NCBI GenBank assembly: GCA_027023665.1
Contig: JALVUY010000035.1
Location: 1-18,505, forward strand
Direction: 5' to 3'
From: Methanocaldococcaceae archaeon
GTDB taxonomy: Archaea; AGJL01; Methanococci; Methanococcales; Methanocaldococcaceae
Length of the DNA: 18,505 nt
Shown: one piece after another, positions 8,138-17,087 of the stretch
Numbering within the stretch: the stretch's first letter is position 1
Layout: each line of letters starts with the position of its first letter
The notes under the pieces: model-generated
What the model was told of the DNA's origin: nothing
The model's input: only the letters and a program-made list of their open reading frames with translations
Database searches by the model: none
Translations under genes and position numbers: made by a program

Positions 8138-8608
8138 ATGATTATTGGTCCTAATACATCAAAAAATTTTTTTAAAGATTTAAAAGATGAGCAAATTCAA
8201 CAGTGTGGGATTGATTTAAAAGTTTGGAAAATCTTTAAAATAGATGGTGAGGGAGCAATTGACTTTTCAAACGAAAAAAGAAAGTTACCAAAATATATTG
8301 AGATATTTGACTCTGAAAAAGATGAATTTATAAAATTAGAGAATGGAGTTTATATTGTGAAAATAGCTGATTATATAAAAATTCCAGATAACGTAGCTGG
8401 CTTTGCATATCCAAGAAGTTCTCTATTGAGGATGGGAGCAACTATATATTCAGCAGTTCATGACCCTGGCTATGAAGGAAGACCAGAATATTTATTGCAA
8501 GTTTTCAACCCAATAACCATTTATAAATATGCAAGAATTGCACAAATAGTATTTTTTGAATGTAAAGATGTTAGTGGAGTTTATAATGGCATTTACAAAG
8601 GGAAATAA
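8138..8608 (+). CDS. dut: dUTPase of the DCD/DUT family
   Basis: Probable dUTP nucleotidohydrolase, keeping uracil out of DNA and supplying dUMP for thymidylate. From the ATG at 8138 it has 156 residues. Upstream in-frame TTG and GTG codons exist, but GGTG at 8128-8131 lies six bases before this ATG and decides the start. Motifs of the trimeric dUTPase/dCTP deaminase fold are CGIDL (23-27), YPRSSLLRMGA (91-101), HDPGYEGRPEY (108-118) and ARIAQIVF (132-139). The HDPGYEGRPEY segment points to dUTPase rather than purely deaminase activity, although some archaeal relatives do both. It is the last gene of the glmM-glmU-dut operon, a pairing with no clear metabolic link. Confidence 0.88.
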   Translation: MIIGPNTSKNFFKDLKDEQIQQCGIDLKVWKIFKIDGEGAIDFSNEKRKLPKYIEIFDSEKDEFIKLENGVYIVKIADYIKIPDNVAGFAYPRSSLLRMGATIYSAVHDPGYEGRPEYLLQVFNPITIYKYARIAQIVFFECKDVSGVYNGIYKGK

Positions 8609-8641
8609 TGCTAAAAAATTAGTAAATATTATAATTATTGG

Positions 8642-8650
8642 GTATATAAC
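8642..8650 (+). promoter_or_regulatory. TATA element for the surface-protein pair
   Basis: GTATATAAC lies about 65 bases before the ATG at 8713, in the 104-base gap after dut. A start of transcription near 8670 would leave a leader of about 40 bases. A 17-base direct repeat (8604-8620 and 8682-8698, one mismatch) brackets the box, and the second copy falls in the leader next to the GGTG ribosome binding site. Confidence 0.4.
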
Positions 8651-8712
8651 AAACTTTTTTGTACCATAAATACCTAAAATTAATAATGCTAAAAAGTTGT
8701 TAGGTGGATTTT

Positions 8713-9234
8713 ATGGGAAAGGGATGTATGTTATCTAAACTTCTCTTTTTATTATTAGCATTAATGTTTATTACCCAAAGTTGTGCATATTTAACAGTTA
8801 AATTTAACATAACTAATAAAAATACTGGAAAAACTAAAACTTTCACTTACTATGTAGATTTAAGTTATTTAAATAATCCTAAAACTTATGAAAATGAGTA
8901 TGTAAAAATAGAGCTGTTGTTGAAAAATTATACTGTTGATAGTAATACATATTATAATTTAACTTGGAATATCACAGCAAAAGTTAATTTAAGTTATACC
9001 GCAGAACTTTTTAATTCTTCAGGAGAACATCCAGGATGGGTTGGAGGAAATCCATACACTTGTAATAACTTACCTAACGGATGGTGGGATAGTAGTTATT
9101 GGCAACCAATAAAACCTGAAGAAATTGGCCCAGAATATAGACCACCTACAACAAAATCTCCAATTCCATTAGGAGCTGTGATATTAACATTAATAGCAAT
9201 TCCATTGTTAGTATTATTAAGAAGGGTGAAATAG
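8713..9234 (+). CDS. Secreted, C-terminally anchored small surface protein, unknown function
   Basis: I do not recognise the family. From the ATG at 8713 (GGTGG five bases upstream; an in-frame GTG at 8704 is part of that site) there are 173 residues. A hydrophobic signal peptide spans about 8-25, with cleavage likely near SCAYL. The mature part is beta-strand-like and rich in Tyr, Asn and Thr, and has six N-glycosylation sequons (NIT, NYT, NLT, NIT, NLS, NSS). A Trp/Gly/Pro-rich stretch follows, HPGWVGGNPYTCNNLPNGWW. The C-terminus has a Pro/Thr hinge, one membrane segment (about 149-168) and the basic end LLRRVK. This tripartite tail resembles archaeosortase-type sorting signals. It overlaps the next gene by one base, so the two secreted products are made together. 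Confidence 0.75.
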   Translation: MGKGCMLSKLLFLLLALMFITQSCAYLTVKFNITNKNTGKTKTFTYYVDLSYLNNPKTYENEYVKIELLLKNYTVDSNTYYNLTWNITAKVNLSYTAELFNSSGEHPGWVGGNPYTCNNLPNGWWDSSYWQPIKPEEIGPEYRPPTTKSPIPLGAVILTLIAIPLLVLLRRVK

Positions 9235-10049
9235 TGAGAAAACTTTTATTTACTATTTTACTTTTAATTTTGTTTTGTGGATGTTTAGATAACACAAAAA
9301 TTATCAACAATAAATTAAACATCAACAATTTTTGGGTTTATTATGGTTCAAACAACATAGAAAAGCTTTCAAAGTATGATTTGGTTATTATTGAACCATA
9401 CAACTACAAAAAAGAAGATATTCAAAAATTAAAGTCATTAAATCCAAATATAAAGGTTATTGCCTATTTGAGCATTGGAGAAGTTAGCAAAGACAGACCA
9501 TATTTCAAAGAATGTCAAAATATAATTATTGGAAAAAATCCAAATTGGAACTCTTATTATGTAAATGTCTCATCCTCAATATGGCAAAATATAATTCTAA
9601 ATGAAGTTAAAAAATTTAAAAATATGGGGTTTGATGGAGTATTTTTAGATACAGTTGATAGCGCGATTTATACAAACCAAAAAAATGAAGTTATTGAATT
9701 AATCAAAAAAATTAGAAAAGAAAATCCAAATATAATAATTATACAAAATAGGGGTTTTGAAATTGTTAATGAAACCGCCCCATACATAGATGGTGTTCTT
9801 TTTGAGGACTTCACAACATATTATGATTTCAAAACTAAAAAAGCATATTATTGGAATGGTAGTGATTTAAATTGGATTAATGTTCAAAGTGAAAAACTAA
9901 AAAATTTGAAGGAAAAATATGGTATAGTTATTTTAACTTTGGATTATGTTAATAATAATGAGATGGCTAAAAGATGTATTGAACATGCCAAGAAATATGG
10001 ATTTATACCAATGACTACTAATGATATTACTCTAAATTCAATTAATTAG
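9234..10049 (+). CDS. Lipoprotein of the TM1410 / GH114-like glycosidase family
   Basis: The 271-residue product begins with a short basic end and a hydrophobic stretch ending in the lipobox-like LFCGC (C17), so it is probably an outer-face lipoprotein. The rest reads as a TIM-barrel of COG2342: FWVYYGSNN, LVIIEPYNY (E54), VIAYLSIGEVS (E83), NMGFDGVFLDTVDSA (D139 and D142), IIIIQNRGFE and GVLFEDF (E191, D192). Relatives include endo-alpha-1,4-polygalactosaminidases (GH114), and acidic residues at strand ends match a glycosidase site. The true substrate is unknown. It starts with GTG at 9234, sharing its G with the TAG of the preceding gene, and has GGTG five bases upstream. The 3' end faces thrB nine bases away. 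Confidence 0.82.
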   Translation: MRKLLFTILLLILFCGCLDNTKIINNKLNINNFWVYYGSNNIEKLSKYDLVIIEPYNYKKEDIQKLKSLNPNIKVIAYLSIGEVSKDRPYFKECQNIIIGKNPNWNSYYVNVSSSIWQNIILNEVKKFKNMGFDGVFLDTVDSAIYTNQKNEVIELIKKIRKENPNIIIIQNRGFEIVNETAPYIDGVLFEDFTTYYDFKTKKAYYWNGSDLNWINVQSEKLKNLKEKYGIVILTLDYVNNNEMAKRCIEHAKKYGFIPMTTNDITLNSIN

Positions 10050-10058
10050 CTTTTTTAT

Positions 10059-10991
<933 letters not shown>

Positions 10992-11066
10992 CTAAGAAAC
11001 TCTGCTTTAATGAATTCAGATGAAATCTTTCAGATTTCATAACTCTCCTTGCTTTGCATGGAGATA

Positions 11067-11081
11067 GGGAAGGTGGGTGGG
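11067..11081 (+). other. G-run cluster, possible two-tier G-quadruplex
   Basis: GGGAAGGTGGGTGGG has four G runs with loops of one or two bases; one run has only two Gs, so at most two tetrads form. Such a run is conspicuous in this A+T-rich genome. It lies between the first hairpin repeat and the nested palindrome. It also contains GGTG ribosome-binding cores, but no open frame of useful length follows. Confidence 0.3.
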
Positions 11082-11111
11082 TAAGTTTTATGTACTCGAA
11101 TTGATAAACTA

Positions 11112-11181
11112 ACTTATGTCCCCAGTCCAAGTTATTAATGGGTAGGATTCAGTCGAAAATCCTACCGCTGGGGACATAAGT
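11112..11181. repeat. Nested palindrome with perfect 14-base arms
   Basis: The outer arms ACTTATGTCCCCAG (11112-11125) and CTGGGGACATAAGT (11168-11181) are exact complements. Inside, GGTAGGATT (11141-11149) and AATCCTACC (11158-11166) form a second exact 9-base stem with loop CAGTCGAA. The two hairpins are offset: a 15-base unpaired strand lies on the left only, and one base on the right. The 70-base unit could be a small mobile repeat, a protein-binding cruciform or a structured RNA on either strand. Confidence 0.6.
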
Positions 11182-11335
11182 GGTTCCGTTAAAATATAGG
11201 TTTTAGAGAGTAACTCCAAATCCCGAATGGGATTAAACGAAATCCTTGCGGATTTCGTAGCTCTCGCTTCGCTACGGTAGGAGTAGTGGCTTTGGCGGAG
11301 CCAGAGAGGGTGAGTTTAGGCTCGCTCTTTCGAAA

Positions 11336-11355
11336 CTCCGCCCTTTAGGGCAGAG
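11336..11355 (-). terminator. Hairpin directly after the trkA stop codon
   Basis: CTC-C-GCCC, loop TTTA, GGGC-A-GAG forms a compact stem with one mismatch, ending six bases before the trkA stop (11361-11363). It may end or protect the pheT-DUF483-trkA message. Read on the plus strand, GCCCTTTAGGGC followed closely by TCA also resembles right-end hairpins of IS200/IS605-type elements, so a relic element end is the alternative. Confidence 0.35.
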
Positions 11356-11360
11356 AGCCG

Positions 11361-12014
11361 TCATTCTAAAAACATCTTTCTTATTACATCCACAGCATCT
11401 TTTTTAACTAAAACTAACACTCTATCTCCAGGCTTTAATTCAATATCTCCACTAGGAATTTTTAATTCATCTTCATCATAAATAGCAATAATCAAATAAT
11501 CTTGTGGTCTTCCAAGATCTTTTATTTTTTTATATGCCACTTTAGATTTTTCAGGAATTATAAATTCTAAAATCTCTGCCTCCCCTCTACCTATAATAGT
11601 TAAATCCAATATTCCCGGTCTATCAATTAACTTTTCTATATAATTGGCGGCTATTAATTCTGGAGAAACAACTACATCAACCCCTAACCTCTCAAAAACA
11701 TCTTTATACTCTATTTCAGAAATTCTCGCAATTGTTTTATTAACACCATAACTCTTTGCCAGTAAAGAACTCATTAAATTAACTTCCTCTTTACCAGTTA
11801 CCGCTATGTATATATCGGCATCTTCAATTCCGGCCTCTTCCAATGTCTTTGTTTTTGTGCAATCTCCATGTATAACTAAAGCATCAATTTCGGCAGAAAC
11901 TTTATTACACACTTCCTTATCACTATCGATTAAAACAATATCATGCCCCTTATCACACAAAGACTTAGCTAAGGTATACCCAACTCTACCAATTCCTGCA
12001 ATAATTATAATCAT
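11361..12014 (-). CDS. trkA: TrkA-type potassium uptake regulatory protein
   Basis: A cytoplasmic nucleotide-sensing subunit of Trk/Ktr-type potassium channels. The 217 residues consist of an N-terminal RCK domain (about 1-125) and a TrkA-C domain (about 135-217). The RCK domain has the dinucleotide loop GIGRVG (7-12), acidic D30 at the end of strand 2 and the VTGKEEVN segment. The TrkA-C domain ends VLVLVKKDAVDVIRKMFLE. Length and order are standard for a single-unit archaeal TrkA. No membrane partner (TrkH) is visible in the window. It is the last gene of the minus-strand set with pheT and DUF483, 22 bases after the latter. Confidence 0.92.
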   Translation of the reverse strand: MIIIIAGIGRVGYTLAKSLCDKGHDIVLIDSDKEVCNKVSAEIDALVIHGDCTKTKTLEEAGIEDADIYIAVTGKEEVNLMSSLLAKSYGVNKTIARISEIEYKDVFERLGVDVVVSPELIAANYIEKLIDRPGILDLTIIGRGEAEILEFIIPEKSKVAYKKIKDLGRPQDYLIIAIYDEDELKIPSGDIELKPGDRVLVLVKKDAVDVIRKMFLE

Positions 12015-12036
12015 AAAATATCACCAAAAAATATTT

Positions 12037-12600
12037 TTAAAGAATAATTTTTTCATAAAATTCACTATATCCAAAATGCCAATGAACAATTTTTTTCTTT
12101 AATTCCTCTTCAAGTTTTAATATATTATCAAACTCCTCTTTATTTAAATATCCTATGTATCCTCTTTTTATTGCCTCCTTACATTTTAAACTACAAGGAA
12201 TAAAGCCAGATGGTAATACAATGGCATAAACTCCTTTATTTTTTAAATCCTCCCTTATTTCATCAACCTCTTTTAAATGCTCATTATCAATTGATATTCT
12301 AACATTTTCAACGAAGGATTCTATGCAACATTCTGGATATTCTAATAACTTCCCAATCTCATAATCATCTAATCTTCTATAAATTCCAAGTTCTGTTGAT
12401 ACAACAGGGTCTATTGCTGGTCTAACTTTTGGATTATATTTTTCAACAATTTCAATTTGAAACTTCAATCTATCAATTATATTTTTATATTGGAATTCAT
12501 CTAAACTTTGAATATGTTTCTTTAAAATTTCAAAATCGTCTAATTCATCATTTCTTAACTTTTCAATTTTATATAGCAATTTTTTAAGCATATTTTCCAT
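12037..12600 (-). CDS. DUF483 family protein with a conserved Cys/His set
   Basis: An uncharacterised archaeal family. The 187 residues begin with a charged helical section (1-60). DDYEIGKLLEYPECCIESFV follows, with C91 and C92, then GFIPCSLKC with C136 and C140, and HWH (H173, H175) near the end. Four cysteines and two histidines in a small cytoplasmic protein suggest a metal or iron-sulfur site. That is inference, since no structure is known to me. There is no signal peptide or membrane segment. The start at 12600 has GTGA just upstream; a second ATG three codons later is possible. It lies between pheT and trkA with gaps of 21 and 22 bases, so it is cotranscribed, but neither neighbour tells its function. 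Confidence 0.8.
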   Translation of the reverse strand: MENMLKKLLYKIEKLRNDELDDFEILKKHIQSLDEFQYKNIIDRLKFQIEIVEKYNPKVRPAIDPVVSTELGIYRRLDDYEIGKLLEYPECCIESFVENVRISIDNEHLKEVDEIREDLKNKGVYAIVLPSGFIPCSLKCKEAIKRGYIGYLNKEEFDNILKLEEELKKKIVHWHFGYSEFYEKIIL

Positions 12601-12621
12601 ATTTTCACATTAATTATTATT

Positions 12622-14268
12622 TTATTCAATTTCTAATTCAAAGCCAACGACTGGATGCTCTAATTCAAAGTTAACTATAACTTCTGGATGAATTTCTCCA
12701 AAGTATCCTATCATCTTTCCATCTCTTAAAATTTTAGCACATCTTCCTTTAATAAATGATGGATGATCATAATTTTCAAGTTCATATTCAATTTTTAGTT
12801 CTCTCAATAAACCCTCTACATAACTCTTTATTTCATTGAAGTTTGTTTCACTGTCTAAAATAACTCCACCTATCTTTTTTACTACTCTTGATTTTGTCTC
12901 CATACTTTCATCAATAACAACACAATCTCCAATTTCAAATATTTTATGAGGCAACTCTTTATGTTTATTAATTCTCAAAGTTTCCATTAGTAAAGGTAGA
13001 ATACTCTTTCTAACAATTCTATGTTCAATTGATGCTGGTTTTAAAACTTCTATATAGTTGTCATCTTCAATTCTCATCTTTTTAAATAAAATTTCATCAT
13101 TAGACAGCATTAAGTTTATAACTTCATAAAATCCAAAACCAATCATTATTTCTCTTATAAAGTCACATTTCTTTTCTAATTTGTCGAGTTCTCCGATTGT
13201 TGCAATACTTGGATATTCTCCAAAGAACTTATCGTATCCATAACCTATAGCAACCTCTTCAGCGATGTCTATTTCACCAAATACATCAACTCTATAAGGT
13301 GGGATTATTACCCTCAACTTATTATCTACAAATTGAGCATCCAACCTACATCTCCTTAAATAATTTATCATTGCCCCAGGAGTTAGATTTGTTCCTAAAA
13401 CTCTATTTATATAATCTGGAGTAGTTATTATAACATCTTCTTTTAAATTTGGGTAAACATTAGATATATTATTTTCAATTACCTCAACTGAATGTATTTT
13501 TGCATACTTTCTCTCAGCCAATGCAGTTACAATAATGTTTAAAGTTTTTTCAACTAAATATTTGTCAATACCAGTAACATCGATGAATAAGTTTCTTGTC
13601 TCAGTAGTAACTTTTGTTAATTCTCCGTTAATTATTGGAGGCATTGAAAGAACATTTCCTTCACTATCTAAGATTATTGGAAATTTATCATCTTTAATTA
13701 AATGACCATATTTAATTCCTTTTTCGTGTTTTTCTAAAATTTCCTTTGGAGTCATTTCTTCATCACAGTTTAAAGGAACAAATTTAATTTCATCTCCTTT
13801 AACTTCTTTGTAGTAAAATGGTGGCTTAACCTTATCAAAGTCGTGTATTCCTATAGCCACCTTTTTTCTATCTCTTCCCAAAACCCAGTGTAATTTCTCT
13901 TGTAAATTAATTATACTCTCTAAAACATAGTCATCAATAATAATTCCTTTAATTAACGCTCCCGCTATGTATGGTCTTGTGGTGACATTATCAACAAATA
14001 ATTTTACATTTGAGCATTCAACATCGTATTTCTTTAAACCAGTTTCTATTCCTATAAAACCTCTAAAACCTCTCGCCAAACCTTCAACACATAAATAATC
14101 TGGTCTATTTGGATTTATTGAAAATTGAATTATCTTTTCTCCATCTTCTTCAGAAATTTCTTCCACTTCCACACCCATCATTGGGAATTTACTCTCTATA
14201 AACTCATCCTCTAAGGGCATATTTACTAATCTCTCCAAATCAACCTTTTTTACATTTATTGTTGGCAT
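12622..14268 (-). CDS. pheT: Phenylalanine-tRNA ligase beta subunit, archaeal type
   Basis: The non-catalytic-fold beta chain of the (alpha-beta)2 enzyme that charges tRNA-Phe. The 548 residues match the archaeal/eukaryotic short type, which lacks the N-terminal EMAP-like and C-terminal anticodon-binding extensions of bacterial PheT. The N-terminal [15 protein letters not shown] is followed by [23 protein letters not shown]. The B3/B4 region includes the phrase [11 protein letters not shown]5 section carries [15 protein letters not shown], and the catalytic-like core includes [14 protein letters not shown] and [13 protein letters not shown]. The alpha subunit is not in the window. GGTGATT precedes the ATG at 14268. 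A possible minus-strand TATA lies around 14315-14325. It is first in the operon with DUF483 and trkA. Confidence 0.95.
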   Translation of the reverse strand: MPTINVKKVDLERLVNMPLEDEFIESKFPMMGVEVEEISEEDGEKIIQFSINPNRPDYLCVEGLARGFRGFIGIETGLKKYDVECSNVKLFVDNVTTRPYIAGALIKGIIIDDYVLESIINLQEKLHWVLGRDRKKVAIGIHDFDKVKPPFYYKEVKGDEIKFVPLNCDEEMTPKEILEKHEKGIKYGHLIKDDKFPIILDSEGNVLSMPPIINGELTKVTTETRNLFIDVTGIDKYLVEKTLNIIVTALAERKYAKIHSVEVIENNISNVYPNLKEDVIITTPDYINRVLGTNLTPGAMINYLRRCRLDAQFVDNKLRVIIPPYRVDVFGEIDIAEEVAIGYGYDKFFGEYPSIATIGELDKLEKKCDFIREIMIGFGFYEVINLMLSNDEILFKKMRIEDDNYIEVLKPASIEHRIVRKSILPLLMETLRINKHKELPHKIFEIGDCVVIDESMETKSRVVKKIGGVILDSETNFNEIKSYVEGLLRELKIEYELENYDHPSFIKGRCAKILRDGKMIGYFGEIHPEVIVNFELEHPVVGFELEIE

Positions 14269-14444
14269 ATAATCACCAATTTATGCTCTTATATCTCAGT
14301 ATTGATAATAGGATAAAAATTATATGTAAGTTACTTTCTATAAATGTTAAACTTTGTGATGATCTACGATTTACCTTATAACATTAACAGATTTATAAAA
14401 GAAAAATTCTATTAAATAAATTTACCTCTTTGTATTAAATATTG

Positions 14445-14454
14445 CTATATAAAC
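14445..14454 (+). promoter_or_regulatory. TATA element for lysC
   Basis: CTATATAAAC lies about 80 bases before the lysC ATG, in the 261-base divergent gap with pheT. Transcription would begin near 14473, leaving a leader of about 55 A+T-rich bases without clear hairpins. A weaker alternative, ATTTATAAAAG, is at about 14391-14401. Confidence 0.45.
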
Positions 14455-14511
14455 ACTAAAAAATAAAGTAATATGTGGATATTATTAATATTAAAATAAA
14501 CACTTCAATAA

Positions 14512-15948
<1,437 letters not shown>

Positions 15949-15982
15949 TAAATACTTTATAAATTTTAATTTTGGTGCTAAT

Positions 15983-16276
15983 ATGAAAAATAACAAAGAT
16001 AATAAAAATAATAATGAAAACCTTGAAAAGGCAATTTATTATTATAAAAAAGGCGTTGAGGTTGGAAATAAAGGAGATGTAAAAAAGGCATTAGAATATT
16101 TTAATAAAGCAATAGAATTAAATCCATTTTATAGAGATGCATGGTTTAATAAGGCATTAGCATTAAGAATTTTAGGAAGATATGAAGAGGCAAGAAAATG
16201 CTTAATAATAGGAATGTCAATTGAAAGATACTCTAACAATAAAAATAATAAAAAGAGCGAAGATAATGGAAAATAA
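15983..16276 (+). CDS. Small TPR-repeat protein
   Basis: From the ATG at 15983 (GGTG seven bases upstream) it has 97 residues. A longer frame back to 15905 would overlap lysC and lacks a ribosome binding site, so it is rejected. A hydrophilic Asn/Lys-rich head (1-14) precedes two tetratricopeptide repeats. The clearer one is GNKGDVKKALEYFNKAIELNPFYRDAWFNKA, followed by LALRILGRYEEARKCLIIGMSIE. A disordered Asn/Lys tail ends the chain. Two repeats suffice for a small protein-protein adaptor, but the partner is unknown. It may be cotranscribed with lysC. Confidence 0.8.
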   Translation: MKNNKDNKNNNENLEKAIYYYKKGVEVGNKGDVKKALEYFNKAIELNPFYRDAWFNKALALRILGRYEEARKCLIIGMSIERYSNNKNNKKSEDNGK

Positions 16277-16295
16277 AATAGTAAATAATTTTTAG

Positions 16296-16475
16296 TTACT
16301 CAACATTAAGTTCTTTTTTAATCTTTTCATTTATTTCTTTTAATTTTTTATATAAATCATCATATTCCTCAGTATCTAAGCCAAGTTCTTTTAATTGGTT
16401 AATAATTGATTCAAAATGTTCCTCTGTGTGATGCATAATATGAAGAAGTTTCTTTATTAACTTTTCCCTTTCCAT
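16296..16475 (-). CDS. Small helical protein, 59 residues, unknown function
   Basis: A short gene read on the minus strand from an ATG at 16473-16475, with GGTG five bases upstream, to a TAA at 16296-16298. The protein runs MEREKLIKKLLHIMHHTEEH, then FESIINQLKELGLDTEEYDD, then LYKKLKEINEKIKKELNVE. It is almost entirely amphipathic helix, with a loop at LGLDTEEYDD, so a two-helix hairpin or coiled coil is expected. HIMHH (residues 12-16) with H20 clusters histidines that might bind metal. I know no family for it. The strong ribosome binding site, clean fit between neighbours and typical composition argue that it is real. Confidence 0.65.
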   Translation of the reverse strand: MEREKLIKKLLHIMHHTEEHFESIINQLKELGLDTEEYDDLYKKLKEINEKIKKELNVE

Positions 16476-16577
16476 AATTTCACCACAATTAATATATAGC
16501 CTAAAATTAAAAATAGTTAATAAAAATATTCGATGACTTAGTATATAAATGTTATTAAACTTTTGAGGGATAGTATT

Positions 16578-17078
16578 ATGAAAATGTGTGAGTTGTGCGG
16601 AAAACTCGTTGATAAACTATATACTGTAAGAATTGAAGGCTCTGAAATGCAAGTTTGTAAGGATTGTGCAAAATTTGGAAAGAGTCCAAAAACATATTCA
16701 AGATTCGGTAAAAAACCTTCAACAGTTCCATCATTTACAACATCATCATACTCTAAAAATGTAGTTAAAAAGAGAAGAACGAGAGATTTATTAGACAGTT
16801 TGCCAATGTTAAGAGAAGATTATGGTGATGTTATAAGAAGAGCAAGGGAAAAATTGGGATTGAGTGTTGAAGAACTTGCAAAAAAACTTAAAATGAAAGC
16901 ATCAACTTTACACAAATTTGAAAGATATGAGTTAGAACCAAATGAAAAAGAAATTAAAATATTAGAAAAAGAATTAAAAATAACCTTAACTGAAAGAGTT
17001 TCAGAAGAGGGTTCATATTATGGTAGTGGAGATGAAGAAGGCTTCACATTGGGAGATTTCCTAAAAATCAAAAAGTAA
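16578..17078 (+). CDS. Multiprotein bridging factor type 1 (MBF1)
   Basis: An archaeal relative of the eukaryotic coactivator MBF1, which bridges TBP and regulators; in archaea it has been linked to translation as well. From the ATG at 16578 it has 166 residues. An in-frame TTG at 16563 is passed over because GAGGGA (16565-16570) lies seven bases before the ATG. The N-terminal zinc ribbon has CELC (C4, C7) and CKDC (C27, C30). A basic linker [12 protein letters not shown] follows, then an Xre-type helix-turn-helix at about 84-137: [20 protein letters not shown] and [14 protein letters not shown]. The acidic tail is [16 protein letters not shown]. It stands alone and converges on truD. Confidence 0.92.
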   Translation: MKMCELCGKLVDKLYTVRIEGSEMQVCKDCAKFGKSPKTYSRFGKKPSTVPSFTTSSYSKNVVKKRRTRDLLDSLPMLREDYGDVIRRAREKLGLSVEELAKKLKMKASTLHKFERYELEPNEKEIKILEKELKITLTERVSEEGSYYGSGDEEGFTLGDFLKIKK

Positions 17079-17087
17079 ATTTTTTAT

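Larger units (their letters stand above)
11020..11283. repeat. Two diverged copies of a double-hairpin repeat in direct orientation
   Basis: Copy 1 (about 11020-11066) and copy 2 (about 11237-11283) align along their length. Both open with a GAAATC...GATTTC stem: ATGAAATC/GATTTCAT at 11020-11027/11033-11040, and ACGAAATCC/GGATTTCGT at 11237-11245/11250-11258. Both continue with a TA-CTCTC segment that makes a second small hairpin, TCTCC/GGAGA or CGTAGC/GCTACG. Stems are kept while many bases differ, as expected for selection on structure or for old duplication. The nested palindrome at 11112-11181 lies between them. Confidence 0.5.

Noticed and set aside
11214..11348. Open plus-strand frame of 44 codons (ending GSLFRNSAL) in the hairpin-rich stretch, looked at as a TnpB C-terminal remnant
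   Set aside because: It has no start codon with a ribosome binding site and no recognisable conserved residues, and the openness follows from its high G+C content.
14356..14400. GTGATGA upstream of lysC as a C box of a guide RNA
   Set aside because: No CTGA box follows within the usual distance.
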